Shown in pieces: positions 35,005-43,698 of a stretch of 64,000 nt of DNA. The stretch is from Clavibacter sp. B3I6. GTDB lineage: Bacteria; Actinomycetota; Actinomycetes; Actinomycetales; Microbacteriaceae. The notes below the pieces were generated by a model that was given only the letters and a program-made list of their open reading frames with translations, did not search any database and was not told where the DNA came from. Within the stretch, counting starts at the first letter, position 1; each line of letters begins with the position of its first letter. The DNA is taken from NCBI RefSeq assembly GCF_030816895.1, contig NZ_JAUSYL010000001.1:2356001-2420000 (forward strand). Direction: 5' to 3'. A program made the position numbers and the translations under genes.

Positions 35005-36275
35005 CCGAGCGCCTCCACGACGGGCCGGAACTTCATCGCCGTCTCGGCGCGCTCCCGCTCGGGGTCGGATCCCGCGACGATGCCGGCGCCCGCGTGCGCG
35101 ACGATGGCGCCCGACGGGTCCACCTGGGCCCCGCGCAGCGCGATGGCCCACTCGCCGTCGCCGTCGGCCGCGACCCAGCCGACCGGGCCCGCGTACCGGC
35201 CGCGGTCGGCGGGCTCGAGCTCCGCGATCAGCTCCAGCGCCGCGGCGGTCGGGTGCCCGGCGACCGCGGCGGTCGGATGCAGCGCGCCCACGAGGTCGAG
35301 GGAGGAGGATCCGTCGCCCAGCGTCCCCGTGACGTCGCTCGCCAGGTGCCACAGGTTCGGCAGCTTGAGCGTGAAGGGCGCGTCGGTCGTCCGGAGGTCG
35401 CGGCTGTGCGGGCGGAGGGCGTCGAGGACGCTGTCGCGCGCGAACGCGTGCTCCTCGTTGTCCTTGGGGGAGGCGGCGAGGCCGGCGGCCGCCGCGGCGT
35501 CGGCCCGCGCGTCCGTCCCGCGCGAGACCGTGCCCGCGAGCACGCGGGCCCCCACGGTGCCGCCGCCGACGCGCACGAGCGTCTCGGGGCTCGCGCCGAT
35601 GAGGCCGTCGACCGCGTAGGTCCAGCAGTCCGGGTAGCCGAGCGCGAAGCGGCTGAGCGCGAGGCGGAGGTCGCCGCCGAGGGGCAGGCGGCCCACGAGA
35701 TCGCGCGCGAGCACGACCTTCTTGAGGTCGCCGGCGGCGATGGCGTCGACGGCGCGCGCGACGGCGGCCTGGTAGTCGTCGGGGCCCATGGATCCCGGCC
35801 GCAGGTGCAGGCGGTACTCGGCACCGGAGCGCTCGGGCACGGGGATCGCGCCGGCGGCGAGCGCGTCGAGGGGGGAGGCGACGTCGTCGTCCTCCCGGTC
35901 GGCCAGGCGGATCCGCGTCACCCACGACACCCCGTCGCGCCGGCCGACGACCACGCGCGGCACGACGAGCACGCTCGCGGCCTCGGAGTCGTCGGCGAAG
36001 GCGAAGGCGCCGAACGCGATGAGGCCGCTGCCGGGGATCCCGAGCGGATCCGCCACGGTCGCGGCCGCGGCGACCTCGCGCCACGCGGCGGCGGCGTCCC
36101 GCACGCGGTCGGGCCCGCGGAACTCGAGCCGGAGCGCCTCGCCGATGCCGCCCATCCCGGATCCGTGCCGCAGCCACAGGAGCGGGTGGCGGGCGTCGAG
36201 GAGGGGGACGAGCCGGGCGATGGAGTCGACGGGGGTGGTGTCGACGAGGAGCGCTCGGACGCGGGTTGCGGTCAC
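35001..36275 (-). CDS. menF: Isochorismate synthase
   Basis: A 424-residue chorismate-utilising enzyme that makes isochorismate, the entry point of menaquinone synthesis. The conserved C-terminal catalytic region is complete: LKKVVLARD, SPETLVRVGGG, RVLAGTVSRGTDA, NEEHAFARDSVLDAL, LHPTAAVAGHPTAAA and AHAGAGIVAGSDPERE (Mg-binding Glu residues). It could also be called EntC/DhbC-like, but the location among men genes favours MenF. GTG 36275 is the start. It is convergent with the MFS gene, with a 4-bp stop overlap. Confidence 0.93.
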   Translation of the reverse strand: MTATRVRALLVDTTPVDSIARLVPLLDARHPLLWLRHGSGMGGIGEALRLEFRGPDRVRDAAAAWREVAAAATVADPLGIPGSGLIAFGAFAFADDSEAASVLVVPRVVVGRRDGVSWVTRIRLADREDDDVASPLDALAAGAIPVPERSGAEYRLHLRPGSMGPDDYQAAVARAVDAIAAGDLKKVVLARDLVGRLPLGGDLRLALSRFALGYPDCWTYAVDGLIGASPETLVRVGGGTVGARVLAGTVSRGTDARADAAAAAGLAASPKDNEEHAFARDSVLDALRPHSRDLRTTDAPFTLKLPNLWHLASDVTGTLGDGSSSLDLVGALHPTAAVAGHPTAAALELIAELEPADRGRYAGPVGWVAADGDGEWAIALRGAQVDPSGAIVAHAGAGIVAGSDPERERAETAMKFRPVVEALG

Positions 36276-36490
36276 GGATGCCAGCCTACCGCCGGGGATC
36301 CGGGCCTCCCGGGGACGCCCGACGCGCCGCCGCCCTCCCGCCCGACGCACCGTCGAGGGGCCCGCCGACGGCCCCCGGGCCACCCGCGGGCCGTGCGCGA
36401 CCGCCGTCCGCCCCCGTCCTCTGATCGGCCCCTGGGCATCCGGCCGCCGCCCATCGCGTGCCCAGCGCGCCCGAATAGACTGGGTGCGTG

Positions 36491-37225
36491 ATGCGAGCAG
36501 ACCTCAGCAAGAAGCCCGGCCAGGTGTCGGCCATGTTCGACGAGGTCTCGAGCGCCTACGACCGCACGAACGCCCTCCTCTCGGTCGGCAACGACCAGCT
36601 GTGGCGCATCGCGACCACGCGGGCCGTCGCGCCCGTCGCGGGCGAGCGGATCCTCGACCTCGCGGCCGGCACGGGCACCTCGAGCGCCGCGCTCGCCGCC
36701 TCCGGCGCCCACGTCGTCGCCGCCGACTTCTCCGAGGGCATGCTCGAGGTCGGCCGCCGCCGGCACGCCGGGAACGACCGCATCGAGTTCGTGCACGCCG
36801 ACGCCACCGACCTCCCCTTCGACGACGACGCGTTCGACGCCGTCACCATCTCCTTCGGCCTCCGCAACGTGGTCGAGCCGCGGAAGGGACTCGACGAGCT
36901 CCTCCGCGTGCTCAAGCCCGGCGGCCGCATCGTCATCTGCGAGTTCAGCACGCCGCCCGCGCCCCTCGTGCGCCGCGGCTACGACCTCTACATGCGCACG
37001 GTCGCGCCGGCGCTCACCAAGCTCGTGAGCTCCAACGCCAGCGCCTACGAGTACCTCAACGAGTCGATCCAGGCCTGGCCCGACCAGGAGACGCTGAGCT
37101 CCTGGCTCCGCGCCGCCGGGTTCGCGTCGGTCGAGCACCGCGACCTCACCGCGGGGATCGTGGCGCTGCACCGCGGCGTCAAGCCCGCCGGCCGTCACGC
37201 CGCTCCCCGTCCCGCCGCGTCCTGA
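36491..37225 (+). CDS. menG: Demethylmenaquinone methyltransferase
   Basis: A 244-residue SAM-dependent methyltransferase of the UbiE/MenG family, performing the last step of menaquinone synthesis. Family motifs are KKPGQVSAMFDEVSSAYDRTNALLS at the N-terminus, the SAM-binding ILDLAAGTGTSS, ADFSEGML, and the signature FGLRNVVEPRKGLDELLRVLKPGG. ATG 36491 is preceded directly by GTG 36488, which could also serve. It is followed after 35 bp by the polyprenyl synthase and likely forms an operon with it. A 215-bp gap separates it from divergent menF and should hold both promoters. Confidence 0.95.
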   Translation: MRADLSKKPGQVSAMFDEVSSAYDRTNALLSVGNDQLWRIATTRAVAPVAGERILDLAAGTGTSSAALAASGAHVVAADFSEGMLEVGRRRHAGNDRIEFVHADATDLPFDDDAFDAVTISFGLRNVVEPRKGLDELLRVLKPGGRIVICEFSTPPAPLVRRGYDLYMRTVAPALTKLVSSNASAYEYLNESIQAWPDQETLSSWLRAAGFASVEHRDLTAGIVALHRGVKPAGRHAAPRPAAS

Positions 37226-37260
37226 CCGCGCCTGAACCTCCACAGACAAGGACGCCGATC

Positions 37261-38334
37261 ATGAGTCCGAGCCTCCCGCTCGCCCGGCGCGGCACCTCCG
37301 TCGCCGCCCACGCGAGCATCACCGAGCGCCTCTTCGCGTCCTCCGACGACCGCCGTATGGCCCGCAGCATCGACGACGGCCTGGCCCTCGTCGAGGAGCA
37401 GCTCCTCCGCGAGGTGCGCTTCGCGGACGACGTGGCCGACGTCACCACGCGCTACCTGCTCGACGCGGGCGGCAAGCGCGTGCGCCCGATGCTCGCGCTC
37501 CTCATCGCGCAGCTCGGTGAGGGGAACACGCAGCAGGTCGTGGACGCGGCGGTCGCCATCGAGATCACGCACCTCGCGTCGCTGTACCACGACGACGTCA
37601 TGGACGAGGCGGACATGCGCCGCGGCGTCCCGAGCGCGCAGGCCGTGTGGGGCAACTCCGTCGCCATCCTCGCGGGCGACCTCCTCTTCGCGCGCGCCAG
37701 CAGGATTGTCGCGGACCTCGGTCCCCGCGCCATCCGCCTGCAGGCCGCCACGTTCGAGCGCCTCGTGCTCGGGCAGCTGCACGAGACCATCGGCCCGCGC
37801 GACGACCAGGATCCCATCGAGCACTACCTCGACGTCCTCGCCGACAAGACCGGGTCCCTCATCGCCTGCGCGGCGCAGATGGGCGTCATCTACTCCGGCG
37901 CGGACCCCGAGCTCGAGTCCGCCGTGCTGGCGTTCGGCGAGCGCACGGGCGTCGCGTTCCAGCTCGTGGACGACGTGCTCGACCTCGCCGACCAGCCCGA
38001 GGAGACCGGCAAGCTCGCCGGCACCGACCTCCGCGCCGGCGTCTCGACGCTGCCGCTCCTCTACCTGACCCGGCTCGCCGCCACCGACCAGGGCGCGGCG
38101 ACGCTGCTCGCGCGCATCCAGCGGGACGTGGAGCACGAGGAGACGCCGGAGTCCGAGGCCGACCTCACCGCCGCCATCGCCGAGCTCCGCGACCACGAGG
38201 TCACGGCGCGCACCATCGCGGAGGCCCACCGCTGGGCCGCCGAGGCGGTCGAGGCCCTGGCCCCCCTCCCGGAGGGGCCGGTCAAGAAGGCGCTCACGCG
38301 CTTCGCCGACACCATCGTCGAGCGCACGCGCTAG
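37261..38334 (+). CDS. Polyprenyl (heptaprenyl/nonaprenyl) diphosphate synthase
   Basis: A 357-residue trans-isoprenyl diphosphate synthase that makes the menaquinone side chain. The first Asp-rich motif is D111-D112-V-M-D115 in LYHDDVMDEADMRR, the second D237-D238-V-L-D241 in QLVDDVLDLAD, with GGKRVRP (70-76) binding the diphosphate. Residues before the first motif lack bulky chain-limiting aromatic pairs, consistent with a long-chain product, but the exact length cannot be read. ATG 37261 follows AAGGACGCC. It lies in a row with menG and fprA. Confidence 0.92.
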   Translation: MSPSLPLARRGTSVAAHASITERLFASSDDRRMARSIDDGLALVEEQLLREVRFADDVADVTTRYLLDAGGKRVRPMLALLIAQLGEGNTQQVVDAAVAIEITHLASLYHDDVMDEADMRRGVPSAQAVWGNSVAILAGDLLFARASRIVADLGPRAIRLQAATFERLVLGQLHETIGPRDDQDPIEHYLDVLADKTGSLIACAAQMGVIYSGADPELESAVLAFGERTGVAFQLVDDVLDLADQPEETGKLAGTDLRAGVSTLPLLYLTRLAATDQGAATLLARIQRDVEHEETPESEADLTAAIAELRDHEVTARTIAEAHRWAAEAVEALAPLPEGPVKKALTRFADTIVERTR

Positions 38335-38344
38335 CTGCCGCTCG

Positions 38345-38402
38345 TCCCCGCCGGCTCTCGCGGGGATCCGCACCACCACGTCCCCACGGCCGGAACGGGG
38401 AC
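38345..38402 (+). terminator. Two short hairpins after the polyprenyl synthase gene
   Basis: TCCCCGC/GCGGGGA (38345-38351 with 38360-38366) and GTCCCC/GGGGAC (38380-38385 with 38397-38402) form two consecutive small stems in the 90-bp gap before fprA. They could give partial termination or be an mRNA processing site. Confidence 0.4.
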
Positions 38403-38424
38403 GACGACGAACAGAAGGACACCA

Positions 38425-39795
38425 GTGACCAAGCTCAGGCTGGCCATCGTGGGCGCAGGGCCCGCGGGCATCTACGCGGCCGACATCATCCTGAAGGCCG
38501 AGAAGCAGTTCGACGTCTCCATCGACCTCTTCGAGCGCCTCCCCGCGCCGTACGGCCTCGTCCGCTACGGCGTCGCGCCCGACCACCCCCGCATCAAGGG
38601 CATCATCGGCGCGCTCCGCGACGTGCTCGACCGCGGCGACATCCGCATCTTCGGCAACGTCGACTACGGCCGCGACATCACCCTCGAGGACCTGCAGCGG
38701 CACTACAACGCCGTCATCTTCTCCACGGGCGCGATCCGCGACGCCGAGCTCGACATCCCGGGCATCGACCTGCCGGGCTCCTACGGCGCGGCCGACTTCG
38801 TCAACTGGTTCGACGGCCACCCCGACTTCCCGCGCGACTGGCCGCTCGACGCCCGCGAGGTCGCCGTCATCGGCAACGGCAACGTGGCGCTCGACGTGGC
38901 GCGCATGCTCTCCAAGCACGCGGACGACCTGCTGCCCACCGAGATCCCGGACAACGTCTACGCGGGCCTCAAGCGCTCGCCCGTCACGGACGTGCACGTC
39001 TTCGGCCGCCGCGGTCCCGCGCAGGTCAAGTTCACGCCCCTGGAGCTCCGCGAGCTCGGCGAGGTGCCCGACGTCGACGTCGTCGTGTACGACGAGGACT
39101 TCGGCGTGGATCCCGCCGCCGAGGAGGCCGCGAAGACCAACAAGCAGGTCATGGTCATCAGCCGCGTGCTCGAGAAGTGGCGCACGCGCGAGGCCGGCAC
39201 CGCGTCCCGCCGCCTCCACCTGCACTTCTACTCGCGCCCCGCGGAGGTGCTCGCGTACGACACTGCCGAGCCGCGCGTCGCCGGCCTCCGCATCGAGCGC
39301 ACGCGTCCCGACGGCCACGGCGGCGTCGAGGGCACGGGCGAGTTCCGTGACGTGCCCGTGCAGGCGATCTACCGCGCGGTCGGCTACTTCGGCTCGCCCG
39401 TCGACGGCATCCCGTTCGACGAGCGCCGCGGCGTGATCCCCAACCACGAGGGCCAGGTGCTCGACATGGACAACACGCGCATCCCCGGCGTCTACGCCAC
39501 GGGCTGGATCAAGCGCGGCCCCATCGGCCTCATCGGGCACACCAAGTCCGACGCCATGGAGACCGTCTCGCACGTGCTCAACGACCAGGGCGACTGGTGG
39601 ACGCCGGAGGCGCCCGAGGAGCAGGCGATCGTCGACCTGCTCGCCTCGCGCGGCATCGAGTTCACCGACCTCTCCGGCTGGCACGCGCTCGACCAGCACG
39701 AGATCGCGCTCGGCGCCCCGCACGGCCGCGCCCGCATCAAGGTGGTCGAGCGCGACGAGATGCTCACGGCGTCGCGCGCGCGGCAGTCCGTCTGA
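38425..39795 (+). CDS. fprA: Ferredoxin/adrenodoxin-type NADP+ reductase
   Basis: A 456-residue flavoprotein of the FprA/adrenodoxin reductase family, passing electrons between NADPH and ferredoxin. The FAD motif is LAIVGAGPAGIYAADIIL at residues 5-22, with PYGLVRYGVAPDHPRIKG. The NADP motif is VAVIGNGNVALDVARML, and the C-terminal signature is GWIKRGPIGLIGHTKSDAMETV. GTG 38425 is preceded by AGAAGGACACC. No ferredoxin gene is nearby. The length matches mycobacterial FprA. Confidence 0.94.
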   Translation: MTKLRLAIVGAGPAGIYAADIILKAEKQFDVSIDLFERLPAPYGLVRYGVAPDHPRIKGIIGALRDVLDRGDIRIFGNVDYGRDITLEDLQRHYNAVIFSTGAIRDAELDIPGIDLPGSYGAADFVNWFDGHPDFPRDWPLDAREVAVIGNGNVALDVARMLSKHADDLLPTEIPDNVYAGLKRSPVTDVHVFGRRGPAQVKFTPLELRELGEVPDVDVVVYDEDFGVDPAAEEAAKTNKQVMVISRVLEKWRTREAGTASRRLHLHFYSRPAEVLAYDTAEPRVAGLRIERTRPDGHGGVEGTGEFRDVPVQAIYRAVGYFGSPVDGIPFDERRGVIPNHEGQVLDMDNTRIPGVYATGWIKRGPIGLIGHTKSDAMETVSHVLNDQGDWWTPEAPEEQAIVDLLASRGIEFTDLSGWHALDQHEIALGAPHGRARIKVVERDEMLTASRARQSV

Positions 39796-39919
39796 TCCGT
39801 CCCTCCTGATCGGCGCCGACGGGCGTCCGCGGTCCTCCCGCGGGCGCCCGTCTCGTCGTCCGTCCCCAGGTCGCGGCGGCCCGGGCCGGCCGTCGCGGCC
39901 GAGCGCCTAGGGTCGCCGC

Positions 39920-40603
39920 GTGATCCCCGCCGCCCCGCCCCTCCTCGTCGCCGCGGCGGGTCTCGCGGGCTCCGCCCTGGGAGCCGCGTCCCCGGCCCTC
40001 GCCCGCGTCGCCCTCGCCGGCGGACGCCGTGCGGACGGCCTCGACGCGCGGCCGCTCGGCCCGCTCCCCGGGCTCGGCGCGACCGCGGCCGTCGTCGCCG
40101 CGCTCGTCACGGGCGTCCTCGCGGCGCTCGTCGTCACCGAGGCCCCGCCCGCGCACCTCGCACCCGCCCTGGTGCTGGTGGCCGTGGGCCCGGTCCTCGT
40201 CCTCGCCGACCTCGCCGCGCACCGGCTGCCCGACCGGGCGACGGCCCCCGCGGCCCTCGCGGCCGCCGCCCTCGCCCTGGCCGTCGGCGGATCGGGCCTC
40301 CTGCTGCAGGCGGTCGCGTGCGGGGTGGCCGCCGTCCTCGTCCTCGCGCTGCTGCAGGCCGCGACGGGCGGCGGCCTCGGCACCGGCGACGTGAAGCTCG
40401 CCGGCGTCGTGGGCCTGGTGCTCGGGCAGATCGGGGCCGCCGAGGTCGCGCTGGGACTCGCGGTGGGCGCGCTGCTCGGCGGCGTCGCGGCGACCGTCCT
40501 GCTGGTCGGCGGTCCGGCGCGGGCCACGACGGCCGTCCCCTTCGGGCCCTGGATCGTGCTCGGCGCGCTCGCGGTGGCGTCGTTCCCCACTACGCTCGCG
40601 TGA
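39920..40603 (+). CDS. A24 family prepilin peptidase
   Basis: A 227-residue polytopic membrane protease of the type IV prepilin peptidase family (TadV/PilD C-terminal domain only). The two catalytic aspartates are in VLADLAAHRLPDRAT and in GTGDVKLAG, both conserved. About six to seven hydrophobic segments are present; the N-terminal methyltransferase domain of PilD is absent, as in Flp/Tad systems. GTG 39920 is the start. No pilin or tad genes lie in the window, so its substrates are encoded elsewhere. Confidence 0.88.
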   Translation: MIPAAPPLLVAAAGLAGSALGAASPALARVALAGGRRADGLDARPLGPLPGLGATAAVVAALVTGVLAALVVTEAPPAHLAPALVLVAVGPVLVLADLAAHRLPDRATAPAALAAAALALAVGGSGLLLQAVACGVAAVLVLALLQAATGGGLGTGDVKLAGVVGLVLGQIGAAEVALGLAVGALLGGVAATVLLVGGPARATTAVPFGPWIVLGALAVASFPTTLA

Positions 40604-40726
40604 GCGTGCGGACGACCCCGGCCGATGGTTGCCTGTGCGTACCTCTCCTCATGCTCCGACAGGCGTACGGTGGAGGAAGTGTCCAAGACCCCGGCATCGA
40701 CGTACTGACGAGCCAGAGGAGAAGAC

Positions 40727-41215
40727 ATGGCACAGAGATCCCACGCACTGCTGCACGACGAGACCGGAGTGCTCCTGGCGGCCGCCTCGCGCGCGGTGGT
40801 CTCGCTCTACCGGCCGCTGCTGCAGCCGCTCAACCTGACGCATCCGCAGTACCTCGTGCTGCTGGCGCTCGACGAGGAGGAGCCGCAGGCGGTGGTCGGC
40901 CTCGCCGAGAAGCTCCACCTGACCCCCGGCACCCTCTCGCCGCTGCTGAAGCGCCTCGAGGTGTTCGGCTACGTGACGCGCTTCCGCGACACCACCGACG
41001 AGCGCCGCCTCTCGGTCGGCCTCACCGAGGCGGGTCGCGACATGCTCCCCCTCATCTGGCAGGTCGGCGACCAGGTCCGCCGCGACATCGCGGTCGACCC
41101 GGCTGACGAGGCGGGCGACACGCAGCTCCACGCGCTCCTGCAGGCGGTGCTCGACCGGGCCGTCGCGCACGAGCAGGCGGATCCGCGGGGCGACCGGTCC
41201 GCGTCCGACGCCTGA
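40727..41215 (+). CDS. MarR/OhrR-like regulator without the peroxide-sensing cysteine
   Basis: A 162-residue winged-helix protein of the OhrR branch: SRAVVSLYRPLLQPLNLTHPQYLVLLALDEEEP, helix-turn-helix LAEKLHLTPGTLSPLLKRLEVFGYV and wing DTTDERRLSVGLTEAG. OhrR proteins sense organic hydroperoxides through a Cys just before this N-terminal helix; here that position reads GVLLAAASRA and the whole protein has no cysteine. It must sense something else, or be constitutive. ATG 40727 follows GAGGAGAAGAC. No ohr gene is adjacent. Confidence 0.88.
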   Translation: MAQRSHALLHDETGVLLAAASRAVVSLYRPLLQPLNLTHPQYLVLLALDEEEPQAVVGLAEKLHLTPGTLSPLLKRLEVFGYVTRFRDTTDERRLSVGLTEAGRDMLPLIWQVGDQVRRDIAVDPADEAGDTQLHALLQAVLDRAVAHEQADPRGDRSASDA

Positions 41216-41281
41216 CCGGGTGCCCGACCCGGCGCCCAGCCGGAGGACGGCTGACCCCCGCGGGTCGGCCGCATCCCGCGG

Positions 41282-42751
41282 CTACTGCACGCCCGAGGTG
41301 AGCCGCGCCAGGTTGTCGAGGACGGTGCTGAACCGCGTGCGGCGGCTCCACTCCTCGAGCGTGAGCTCGCGGCTGCGGGCCCGGTAGCCGTCCTCGATCC
41401 GGCGCATCTCGCGCACGAAGCCCGGGCCGCGCACCATCAGCGAGACCTCCATGTTGAGGCTGAACGACCGCATGTCCATGTTGCTCGACCCGATGACGGC
41501 CACGTCGTCGTCGATCGTGAAGTGCTTGCTGTGCAGGATGTAGGGCGCGCGGTACATCCAGATCCGCACGCCCGCCTTCAGCAGCTCCTCGTAGTAGGAG
41601 CGCTGCGCGTGGTACACGACGGGCTGGTCGCCGATCTCGCTCACGAACAGCTCCACCGACAGCCCGCGCTGCACGGCCGTGGTGATGGCGTACCGCATCG
41701 AGTCGTCCGGCACGAAGTACGGCGACGTGATGACGATGCGCTCCTGCGCGTAGTAGAGCAGCGCGTTGAACAGGCGCAGGTTGTTCTCGCCCGGGAACCC
41801 GGGTCCGGAGGGCACGACCTGGCAGTCGAGCTCCTCGTCGTCCTCCGTCGCCGCGATCTCGATCGGCTCCGTCTCGCGCACGAGCAGCTGGTCGGTCTCC
41901 GCGTACCAGTCGGTGATGAAGATCGCGTTGAGGCCGCTGACGATGGGGCCCTCGAGCCGGGTCATGAGGTCCTGCCACTTGAGGCCGCGCTTGCGGTTGA
42001 CGACCTTGTTGTAGCTCCGATGCACCATGTTCTGCGAGCCCATGAAGCCCACGCGCCCGTCGACCACGAGCACCTTGCGGTGGTTGCGGAGGTCCGGCCG
42101 CTGGTACCGTCCGCGCAGGGGCTGCACGGGGAGCATGAGCTGCCAGTCCGCACCGATCGCCGTGAGCTTCCGCGTCGTGCGCCGGTAGCCGGGCGCGCGC
42201 AGCGAGGCGATGTGGTCGAGGAGCACGCGCACGGTCACGCCGCGCTGCACGGCGCGCTCGAGCGCGTCGAAGAACGGCGCGCTCGTCACGTCCCAGGCGA
42301 GGATGTAGAACTCGACGTGCACGTAGCGCGTCGCCCTCTCGACCTCCGCGGTCATGGCCGCGATGGACTCCTCGTAGTGGCTGTAGAGCTTCGCCCGGTT
42401 GCCGCCGACCAGCGGCATGGCGCCGAGCGTGCGGTTGAGCTCCACGACGGAGTCGAGCCAGCCGGGCCAGGAGTGCTCGCGCGTGACGCGCTCGATGCCC
42501 TCGGTCGACTCGATGATGAACCGGTTGATCTCCTGCTGCTTCTCCCGGCGCCGCTTCGGCAGCCGGGTCGAGCCGATGAGCAGGAACAGGAGGATGCCGA
42601 GGTACGGCAGGAAGAAGATCGCCATGAGCCACGCCATGGCGGTGGACGGCCGGCGGTTCCGCGGGATGACCAGCAGGGCCGTGATGCGCACGATGAAGTC
42701 GACGACGACCAGCAGCCCCGCGAGGACGAGGGTGGTCATCGAGGGATCCAT
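41282..42751 (-). CDS. cls: Cardiolipin synthase
   Basis: A 489-residue membrane-bound phospholipase D-type enzyme that condenses phosphatidylglycerol or CDP-diacylglycerol to cardiolipin. Two N-terminal transmembrane helices form a PLDc_N domain (residues 4-55, with MAWLMAIFFLPYLGILLFLLIG). Two HKD motifs follow: NHRKVLVVDGRVGFMGSQN and LHSKHFTIDDDVAVIGSSN. ATG 42751 was chosen, with ATG 42739 as alternative. Lone gene; convergent with the OhrR-like regulator. Confidence 0.94.
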   Translation of the reverse strand: MDPSMTTLVLAGLLVVVDFIVRITALLVIPRNRRPSTAMAWLMAIFFLPYLGILLFLLIGSTRLPKRRREKQQEINRFIIESTEGIERVTREHSWPGWLDSVVELNRTLGAMPLVGGNRAKLYSHYEESIAAMTAEVERATRYVHVEFYILAWDVTSAPFFDALERAVQRGVTVRVLLDHIASLRAPGYRRTTRKLTAIGADWQLMLPVQPLRGRYQRPDLRNHRKVLVVDGRVGFMGSQNMVHRSYNKVVNRKRGLKWQDLMTRLEGPIVSGLNAIFITDWYAETDQLLVRETEPIEIAATEDDEELDCQVVPSGPGFPGENNLRLFNALLYYAQERIVITSPYFVPDDSMRYAITTAVQRGLSVELFVSEIGDQPVVYHAQRSYYEELLKAGVRIWMYRAPYILHSKHFTIDDDVAVIGSSNMDMRSFSLNMEVSLMVRGPGFVREMRRIEDGYRARSRELTLEEWSRRTRFSTVLDNLARLTSGVQ

Positions 42752-42841
42752 CAGCCGGAGTCTATCCGGCGGCCCGCGCGCGCCGGCGGGGCGGGGCACC
42801 CGCGGGACACGCGCCGGGACGCGGCCGCGCGGGCCCCGGGA

Positions 42842-43330
42842 TCAGCGGAAGTTGACGAACTGCAGGTCGAGGTCGACGTCCGCGCCCTTGAGCAGCGCGA
42901 TGGTCTGCTGCAGGTCGTCCCGGCTCTTGCTCGAGACGCGGAGCTCGTCGCCCTCGACGCGGCTCTTGATGCTCTTGGGGCCCTCGTCGCGGATGATCTT
43001 GCCGAGCTTCTTCGCGTTCGCCTGGTCGATGCCCTGCTTGAGGGTGACCTCGATGCGGTACTCCTTGCCGGAGGCGAACGGCTCGCCCTCGTCGAGGCTC
43101 TTGAGGCCGATGCCGCGCTTGATCATCTTCGACTGCAGCACGTCGAGGATCGCCTTCACGCGCTCCTCGCTCGAGGCCTTCATGAGGATGGTGTCGCCGC
43201 TCCACTCGATGGAGGCGCCCACGTTCTTGAAGTCGTAGCGCTGCTCCACCTCCTTCTGGGTCTGGTGGACGGCGTTGTCCGCCTCCATGCGGTCGACCTT
43301 GCTGACGACGTCGAACGAGGAATCTGCCAT
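42842..43330 (-). CDS. YajQ family nucleotide-binding protein
   Basis: A 162-residue protein of the YajQ family: SSFDVVSKVDRMEADNAVHQTQKEVEQRYDFK at the N-terminus, then two ferredoxin-like halves ending in DLDLQFVNFR. Members bind cyclic di-GMP or tRNA/nucleotides, and some act as transcriptional co-regulators. ATG 43330 (MADSSFD) is favoured over a codon nine bases earlier because the family starts there. Monocistronic, about 90 bp upstream of cls on the same strand. Confidence 0.94.
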   Translation of the reverse strand: MADSSFDVVSKVDRMEADNAVHQTQKEVEQRYDFKNVGASIEWSGDTILMKASSEERVKAILDVLQSKMIKRGIGLKSLDEGEPFASGKEYRIEVTLKQGIDQANAKKLGKIIRDEGPKSIKSRVEGDELRVSSKSRDDLQQTIALLKGADVDLDLQFVNFR

Positions 43331-43361
43331 GCCGACCATGTTAAGGGACGGCGGCGGGGGC

Positions 43362-43401
43362 CCGGTCGGCGGGCGGCGGCCGGTCGGCGGCCGGTCGGCG
43401 G
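43362..43401. repeat. Short tandem repeat CCGGTCGGCGG, three copies
   Basis: CCGGTCGGCGG is found at 43362-43372, 43380-43390 and 43391-43401; the last two are directly tandem. It lies between yajQ and the tRNA-Tyr promoter. Such GC-rich slippage repeats have no evident function and are prone to copy-number change. Confidence 0.6.
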
Positions 43402-43454
43402 CCGGGCCGGCGGGGCGGCGGCCGGGCGATTTCGGTTCGCGGGCCGGCGACCGC

Positions 43455-43460
43455 TATCAT
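43455..43460 (+). promoter_or_regulatory. Probable -10 element of the tRNA-Tyr promoter
   Basis: TATCAT within GCTATCATCG, about 45 bp before the tRNA. The same GCTATC(A/G)TCG context precedes tRNA-Thr (50814-50823), which supports it. The -35 region is weak (TTCGGT, 18 bp upstream). Confidence 0.5.
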
Positions 43461-43504
43461 CGACGAGCGTCTCCGGTCCGTGATCACACAGGTCGGGTGC
43501 GCAT

Positions 43505-43586
43505 GGCGAGTTACCCTAGCGGCCAAAGGGATCTGACTGTAAATCAGACGGCTCAGCCTTCGGGGGTTCGAATCCCTCACTCGCCA
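43505..43586 (+). tRNA. tRNA-Tyr (anticodon GTA)
   Basis: 82 nt. The seven-base acceptor stem GGCGAGT pairs with ACTCGCC, and the anticodon stem TCTGA/TCAGA encloses CTGTAAA with anticodon GTA. A long class II variable arm is present, and the T arm is GGGGGTTCGAATCCCTC. CCA is not encoded. Followed by a strong terminator hairpin. Confidence 0.95.
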
Positions 43587-43593
43587 CCGAACG

Positions 43594-43621
43594 GAACGGC
43601 CCCGCAGTCGCGGGGCCGTTC
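43594..43621 (+). terminator. Terminator after tRNA-Tyr
   Basis: A perfect 12-bp stem (43594-43605 with 43610-43621) with loop AGTC, starting eight bases after the tRNA, followed by GTCTG rather than a U-run. Confidence 0.75.
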
Positions 43622-43698
43622 GTCTGCCCCGACGCGTCCGTCGGGGCCCATCCGCGCCGGCACCGTCGCCCGCGCGCCCGACGACCTGGATCCCATCG

